From the NCBI RefSeq assembly GCF_002901705.1, contig NZ_PPPV01000012.1, positions 869,643 to 933,642 on the forward strand: a DNA stretch of 64,000 nt, in the 5' to 3' direction. The number at the start of each line of letters is the position of its first letter. The stretch's first letter is position 1. Made by a program: the position numbers and the translations under genes. The notes below the pieces were generated by a model. It saw only the letters and a program-made list of their open reading frames with translations. It was not told the origin of the DNA and did not search any database. The DNA comes from Staphylococcus lugdunensis (GTDB lineage Bacteria; Bacillota; Bacilli; Staphylococcales; Staphylococcaceae). Below, piece by piece: positions 59,703 through 64,000 of this stretch.

Positions 59703-61022
59703 TTAATAATTTAATAACTTTTCTTTAAATATATCGCGTAAAAATTCTGGCATTAAATATTCTGTTGGCAATCCTTTTAGCATCGGGAAGTAACGGCCAA
59801 ACGTGTACATATCAACCGTTCCCAACGTATAGTATTGCTCATCATCAATGTCTTCTCCATTGATAAAATAACGTGCTTCTGATTCTATAAAACCCAAATT
59901 ATATAAAATATAACCGCCAAAGATGTCTCCTCTAAAGCCTAAACCTTGTGCATGCTCATGTAAATATTCTTGCTTTTGACTTTTTATAATCACATTTTTC
60001 AATTCTGTACCTGTGACTTTTACCCTTACTAAATTAATAGGATGTGGTAGCATACGGTGAATATCGTACTCGGTCACTTGGTCAGCCTGAATACCTTGAA
60101 CAATTAATCCCGCATTGATGATCGCACAATCTGCATTTGTAAATTCAAAGACACTTTCAGCGAGAAGATAGGTTGTTTGGGTAATGACATCTGTTTTATT
60201 TTCTAAGTGAACTGGATGGTGAATCACAGGTTCATTTAGCAGTGCCTTACCTTCCTCATCAAAGTGTGTTTCGACAGTGGGCAATGTGTCGAGCGGATGT
60301 AGCATTGCTTCTTTCGCAATGACTTGATGTTGTTCAATGGTTAGCGTAACTTCACCTAAATAGTGACCATATTTTCCAGCGGCAGCCATCAGCACACCAT
60401 TATTTATTTCACCATGTTCAAAATAGTGATGCGTATGGCTCCCGAAAATAACATCAATATCTGGTATTTCTTGACATAATTGTTCATCAAAAAAGACACC
60501 AACATGACTCATCACAATTAAGACATCATATTGTCCTTGACGTGATTGAATCTCATCTTTAATCGCTTCAAGTGGATCTGTCACAATCCAATCTAGCGCA
60601 CGATAAAATGGCGTAAATGGTGCAGTTGCAGCAACAAAAAGAATCCGTGTCCCTTCGATGTTTTGAATATATGAAGTTGCGATATGATTAGGCAATTGTC
60701 CTTGTTCGTCAAGAACATTCGTACAAATCACCTTAAAATGCGCATCATCATATAATGTATTCAAAGCTTCATGCGAAATCGTCATCCCTTCATTATTACC
60801 AATGGTTGCAATATCACATTGTGCCTCGTTTAATAACGCAACATTCTTTTTCCCTAATGTTGCTTCTGTCACAGGGGCAGATAAATCGACATGATCCCCA
60901 ATATCTATATAAAGAGAAGGATGTTGAAGCGCTGGGCGATGTGTCTGTAAATAAGCTTGAATGCATGCATATTCGTGCAAATGACTATGTATATCATTCG
61001 TATGATAAATCGTCAACTTCAC
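59703..61022 (-). CDS. Metallophosphoesterase/5'-nucleotidase-like protein (YunD)
   Basis: 439 residues with no signal peptide. Metal ligands appear in TIYHTNDIHSH (Asp and His), DIGDHVD, GNNEG, SHVGV and GSHTHHY, the order of the calcineurin-like and 5'-nucleotidase family, followed by the nucleotidase C-terminal domain from about residue 275. It probably hydrolyses a nucleotide or sugar-nucleotide in the cytosol; the substrate is unknown. It precedes the YunE-like gene by 20 bases on the same strand and they are likely co-transcribed. Confidence 0.88.
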   Translation of the reverse strand: MKLTIYHTNDIHSHLHEYACIQAYLQTHRPALQHPSLYIDIGDHVDLSAPVTEATLGKKNVALLNEAQCDIATIGNNEGMTISHEALNTLYDDAHFKVICTNVLDEQGQLPNHIATSYIQNIEGTRILFVAATAPFTPFYRALDWIVTDPLEAIKDEIQSRQGQYDVLIVMSHVGVFFDEQLCQEIPDIDVIFGSHTHHYFEHGEINNGVLMAAAGKYGHYLGEVTLTIEQHQVIAKEAMLHPLDTLPTVETHFDEEGKALLNEPVIHHPVHLENKTDVITQTTYLLAESVFEFTNADCAIINAGLIVQGIQADQVTEYDIHRMLPHPINLVRVKVTGTELKNVIIKSQKQEYLHEHAQGLGFRGDIFGGYILYNLGFIESEARYFINGEDIDDEQYYTLGTVDMYTFGRYFPMLKGLPTEYLMPEFLRDIFKEKLLNY

Positions 61023-61042
61023 AGTACTACCCCCTTTGTAAT

Positions 61043-61870
61043 TTACATCAATGATTTAAAAATAAGATAAATCCCCATGAATAACATGACAGTTCTAAGC
61101 AACATGACTACCGTTTCAGACTTAATAGAATGATTGATCTTCACTCCAATTTGTGCGCCAATATAACTTGAGATAATTAAAATAATAGAATATCCCCAAG
61201 CCACATGTCCTTGAAAAATGTGACCAATTGAGCTCATCACACTAGAGAAGAAAATCATCATCATACTTGTGCCGACAGCAACATGTGGTGGAAATCTAAA
61301 GACAATCAGCATTAATGGCGTCATTAATGCACCGCCGCCAATGCCAAATAATCCTGTTAACACACCAATAAATAAGGTTGCGACAAAAGCCACAAGCGGT
61401 GGAACACTATAATGATAAGTTACACCTTCCGAATCCGTATAAGACTTACGATATTGTGGCTTATCAAATAGTTTAATTGGTTTTATTTTATGACGTACCA
61501 TCAATATAATGGATACAAGAATCATAAAAATACCAAAATATAAATTGAATGACTCTAATGTTAAATAGCGACTAAGCAACGAACCCGCTAATGACCCAGG
61601 CAATAAGCCAAATAGGAAAATAGAGCCATTTTTAATATCGACTTGTTTCGTTTTCAAATAGCCTAGAGATGACGATAATCCTGTTACAATGAGTATCACG
61701 GATGACGTCCCGATAGCAATTTGAGGCGTAATGCCATGTAAAAGATGATGTTCCACACCTAAATAAACAAGCGTAGGTACAATGATGATACCGCCGCCAA
61801 TACCTACTAATGAACCAATAACAGCAGAAAGTAGGCCAATTAAAATAAGAAAAATAAAAGTTAATACCAT
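61043..61870 (-). CDS. TauE/SafE family sulfite-type exporter permease (YunE-like)
   Basis: 275 residues with about eight hydrophobic segments. The duplicated signature GSLVGIGGGIIIVPTLVYL (about 16-34) and LTGLFGIGGGALMTPLM (about 175-190) is that of TauE/SafE permeases, which transport small anions such as sulfite or taurine. The cargo here is unknown. Adjacent to YunD-like and DUF72 genes as in Bacillus yunDEF. Confidence 0.92.
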   Translation of the reverse strand: MVLTFIFLILIGLLSAVIGSLVGIGGGIIIVPTLVYLGVEHHLLHGITPQIAIGTSSVILIVTGLSSSLGYLKTKQVDIKNGSIFLFGLLPGSLAGSLLSRYLTLESFNLYFGIFMILVSIILMVRHKIKPIKLFDKPQYRKSYTDSEGVTYHYSVPPLVAFVATLFIGVLTGLFGIGGGALMTPLMLIVFRFPPHVAVGTSMMMIFFSSVMSSIGHIFQGHVAWGYSIILIISSYIGAQIGVKINHSIKSETVVMLLRTVMLFMGIYLIFKSLM

Positions 61871-61882
61871 TGATTTCGCCTC

Positions 61883-62752
61883 TTAAAATAATTTTAGTTG
61901 TTGTGGTGCCAAACCTGTATAATCTATTCCAAGCATCTGTTGATATGTTTTGGCATTTTTAGCCGCATGGCCCCCAGAATTATTATTAAACACGACATAT
62001 ACTGTCTTAGCTTTTTGCGCTAATATTTCAACTTTATGCGCGAGGTCTTGCAATTCTTGTTGATTATAATCATATAAATACCGCACATCTCGCCATTCTT
62101 GGTCTGTCATATCCTTTTTAGTCCAGCCTTGAGTGTTGCGCCCATGATAACGTACAAAGGCGATATCATGAGTAATACGATTAACCATTGGAATCGAACC
62201 CATTTTCACCTGTGGTTCATCACAAACCGCATGAATAAATTGATGGTCGACAAGAAATTGTAATGTCTGTTCCTTATGTACCGCATCAAACCATGATTGA
62301 TGACGAAATTCAATGCATACAGGAAGATCTAATAATTGTTGGCGTACATACCGTAAATAAGTTACATTTTCCATCGAGCATTCAAACCAAGGCGGAAATT
62401 GAACTAACACCAACGCTAATTTATCATGCGTTTGCAGGGGTTCAATCATTGCTTTAAATTGCTCAAACAACGCTTTGCGCGATGTCGCAACATCTTTATA
62501 ATCCGCATGTAACGTCAACGCTTGATGTATTTTGACAACAAATTTAAACGTCTCTGGTGTCTCTTTAATCCACTTTAATATATTTCTTTCAGGTTGAATC
62601 GCATAATAAGAGGCGTCCAATTCAACAATTGGAAAATGACCTGCATACGTTTGAAGTTTATCAGCTTGGCGTCCAATATCTTCATATAACGTCTCATGGT
62701 CACCCCAACCAGTTAAGCCAATGTTAATCATATTCATCACCAGTACAATCAT
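61883..62752 (-). CDS. DUF72 protein (YunF-like)
   Basis: 289 residues with a TIM-barrel pattern: INIGLTGWGDH, FPIVELDASYYAIQP, FKFVVKIHQALT, VCIEFRHQSWF and FVRYHGRNTQGW. The family has no established activity. It is 12 bases from the YunE-like gene. The earliest ATG gives an N-terminal MIVLVMNM; the fourth Met at MINIGLTGWG may be the true start. Confidence 0.85.
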   Translation of the reverse strand: MIVLVMNMINIGLTGWGDHETLYEDIGRQADKLQTYAGHFPIVELDASYYAIQPERNILKWIKETPETFKFVVKIHQALTLHADYKDVATSRKALFEQFKAMIEPLQTHDKLALVLVQFPPWFECSMENVTYLRYVRQQLLDLPVCIEFRHQSWFDAVHKEQTLQFLVDHQFIHAVCDEPQVKMGSIPMVNRITHDIAFVRYHGRNTQGWTKKDMTDQEWRDVRYLYDYNQQELQDLAHKVEILAQKAKTVYVVFNNNSGGHAAKNAKTYQQMLGIDYTGLAPQQLKLF

Positions 62753-62810
62753 ACCACAATCGAATTTATTACTTCATTATATCAACTTAGATTTATCAAT
62801 GATAAACGAT

Positions 62811-63884
62811 TTAAAATTGGCAACGTAATGCTTCTATCTCTGTCAACAATTTATCAAAAAGTCCAGCTACATGACTATCTATAGCCAGTCGTGGTGCTTG
62901 TCCACTCCATAAGTGCGTCCATGCATCGTTATGCTTTTGTGCTGAATGTTGACGTATCGATGTTGTCAACTGATTTTGAATTGGATAATCAGGGATTTTA
63001 CCATTATAATTCTTAAAGGATTGAATAAAATTGTTATTAATACCGCGCGCATATTTGCCACTAAATACATTTGTCACGACAGTATCCGTTTCTTTACTAT
63101 TCAGAATGGCTTGCTTTAATACTGGGCGTGCACCACTTTCTTGCAACGTTAAAAAAGCTGTGCCCATTTGTACGCCAGAGGCACCTAAAATCAAGCTTGC
63201 CAAAATGCCACGGCCATCCATAATGCCACCTGCAGCAATAACAGGAATATCTACGTGATCAACGATTTGTGGTACAAGTGCCATTGTACCAATCATTGAT
63301 TGTTGCCCTTGAGTTGTAGATAAAAAGCTACTACGATGTCCTCCTGCTTCGCTACCTTGGGCAATTACGATATCTATACCTGCTTGTTCAATTGCGATTG
63401 CCTCATCTACTGATGTTGCAGTACCCATCGTCACAATTTGTGCTGCTTTTAGTCGTTCAATGATTTCTTGATTCGGTATGCCAAATGTAAAGCTACATAC
63501 AGGCACATGGTATTGAAGCACTAAATCAATCGCAGCATTAAAACGTTGTTCCTCAGTAATATTTACAGTGGGTTCTTCTAGTTGAAGTGCACGACGATAA
63601 GGTTTCAGCCAAGCATTCATTTGTGCCACCTCAGCCTCTGAATACTGATAATCACTCGGAATAAATAAATTCACTGCAAATGGTTCCGAAGTTAATGCCT
63701 GAACTGCTTGGATTTCTTGTTCTAATCGCGCAGTATCAAAGTAGCCTGCACCAATCGTGCCAAGCCCACCTTGATGACTCACGGCAGCCACTAATTCTGG
63801 TGTAGTACTGCCAGCCATGCCTGCTTGAATGATAGGATAGTGAACGTTCAAATATTTTGTGAATTGCGTTGTCAACTGCTTCAT
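62811..63884 (-). CDS. Nitronate monooxygenase-like flavoprotein
   Basis: 357 residues. The FMN barrel shows [31 protein letters not shown] at the N terminus, QGSEAGGHR (about 176-184) with the catalytic His, [15 protein letters not shown] and [12 protein letters not shown]. It oxidises nitronates such as propionate 3-nitronate, protecting metabolism from toxic nitro compounds; this role is taken from the family. Monocistronic in view; a Q/E-rich protein gene ends 16 bases upstream. Confidence 0.9.
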   Translation of the reverse strand: MKQLTTQFTKYLNVHYPIIQAGMAGSTTPELVAAVSHQGGLGTIGAGYFDTARLEQEIQAVQALTSEPFAVNLFIPSDYQYSEAEVAQMNAWLKPYRRALQLEEPTVNITEEQRFNAAIDLVLQYHVPVCSFTFGIPNQEIIERLKAAQIVTMGTATSVDEAIAIEQAGIDIVIAQGSEAGGHRSSFLSTTQGQQSMIGTMALVPQIVDHVDIPVIAAGGIMDGRGILASLILGASGVQMGTAFLTLQESGARPVLKQAILNSKETDTVVTNVFSGKYARGINNNFIQSFKNYNGKIPDYPIQNQLTTSIRQHSAQKHNDAWTHLWSGQAPRLAIDSHVAGLFDKLLTEIEALRCQF

Positions 63885-63900
63885 CTTGTATCCTCCAAAT

Positions 63901-64000
63901 TTACCGTCGTCTTTGAAATTGTTGATGCAGGTGCTGATGTTTTAAACGTTGTTGTTGTAACTTTTCTTGTTCTTCTTTATCCATTTCATCTTCAATATCC
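63901..64000 (-). CDS. C-terminal part of an unidentified Gln/Glu/Lys-rich protein (cut by window edge)
   Basis: The last 32 codons and stop are visible: [21 protein letters not shown] continues as a basic tail ending QQFQRRR. Highly charged and probably helical. No identity can be assigned because the rest lies outside the window. The stop is 16 bases before the nitronate monooxygenase start. Confidence 0.6.
   Translation of the reverse strand, partial: DIEDEMDKEEQEKLQQQRLKHQHLHQQFQRRR

Overview
The window looks like a chromosomal segment of a low-GC Firmicute, genus Staphylococcus, close to but not obviously identical with S. aureus. The gene order spsA - TVP38-like - pgi / argGH - gudB - flavin oxidoreductase - S1 protein - cyclophilin / kapB - mnhABCDEFG - pepA - ndh and then sufA-like - yuzB - NADH dehydrogenase-like - yuzD - nifU-like - dltXABCD - lipA - yunDEF follows the S. 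aureus backbone as I remember it. Proteins such as Pgi read as about nine-tenths identical to my memory of the S. aureus versions, so a relative in or near the aureus group is likely. No search was run and the species is not settled.

Layout. 1-2212 (minus): signal peptidase-like spsA (cut by the window edge), a membrane protein and pgi. 2543-5120 (plus): argG-argH. 5336-8300: a variable patch with two small membrane proteins, a six-hairpin-type protein and the remnant of an LPXTG surface-protein tail. 8300-12672 (minus): gudB, an OYE-family oxidoreductase, an S1-domain protein and a cyclophilin. 12741-20307 (plus): kapB, the seven-gene Mnh Na+/H+ antiporter operon and an FAD protein. 20339-25272 (minus): a thioesterase, a transporter, leucyl aminopeptidase and type II NADH dehydrogenase.

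25556-47523 (minus) is the striking region: 13 tightly packed genes forming one apparent operon for a salicylate-primed, thiazoline-type metallophore related to yersiniabactin/pyochelin and, in my judgement, closest in concept to the equibactin locus of Streptococcus equi. In transcription order: type II thioesterase, phosphopantetheinyl transferase, aryl-acid-AMP ligase, a 2007-residue NRPS (ArCP-Cy-A[MT-like]-PCP-Cy-PCP), a thiazolinyl imide reductase fused to a methyltransferase, a VOC-fold protein, a 920-residue NRPS (docking-Cy-PCP-TE), an ECF-type transporter (S component, CbiQ-like T protein, double ATPase), two YbtP/YbtQ-like ABC half-transporters and a saccharopine-dehydrogenase-like reductase. 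A near-perfect 19-base Fur-box palindrome sits in the promoter region (47589-47607). The likely product is an aryl-capped chain of up to three cysteine-derived rings without a polyketide segment. There is no salicylate synthase, no exporter of obvious type and no DtxR-type regulator in the window.

47763-52017 and beyond return to the backbone: Fe-S and redox genes, the D-alanylation operon dltXABCD (minus, with the 49-residue dltX), a hydroxyacid dehydrogenase, HAD phosphatase, small conserved proteins, lipA, a 5'-nucleotidase-like protein, a TauE/SafE permease, a DUF72 protein and a nitronate monooxygenase. Several intergenic spaces carry copies of a two-hairpin repeat (about 9902, 22168, 49818; half copy at 19016). 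I saw no rRNA, tRNA, CRISPR array, transposase or integrase.
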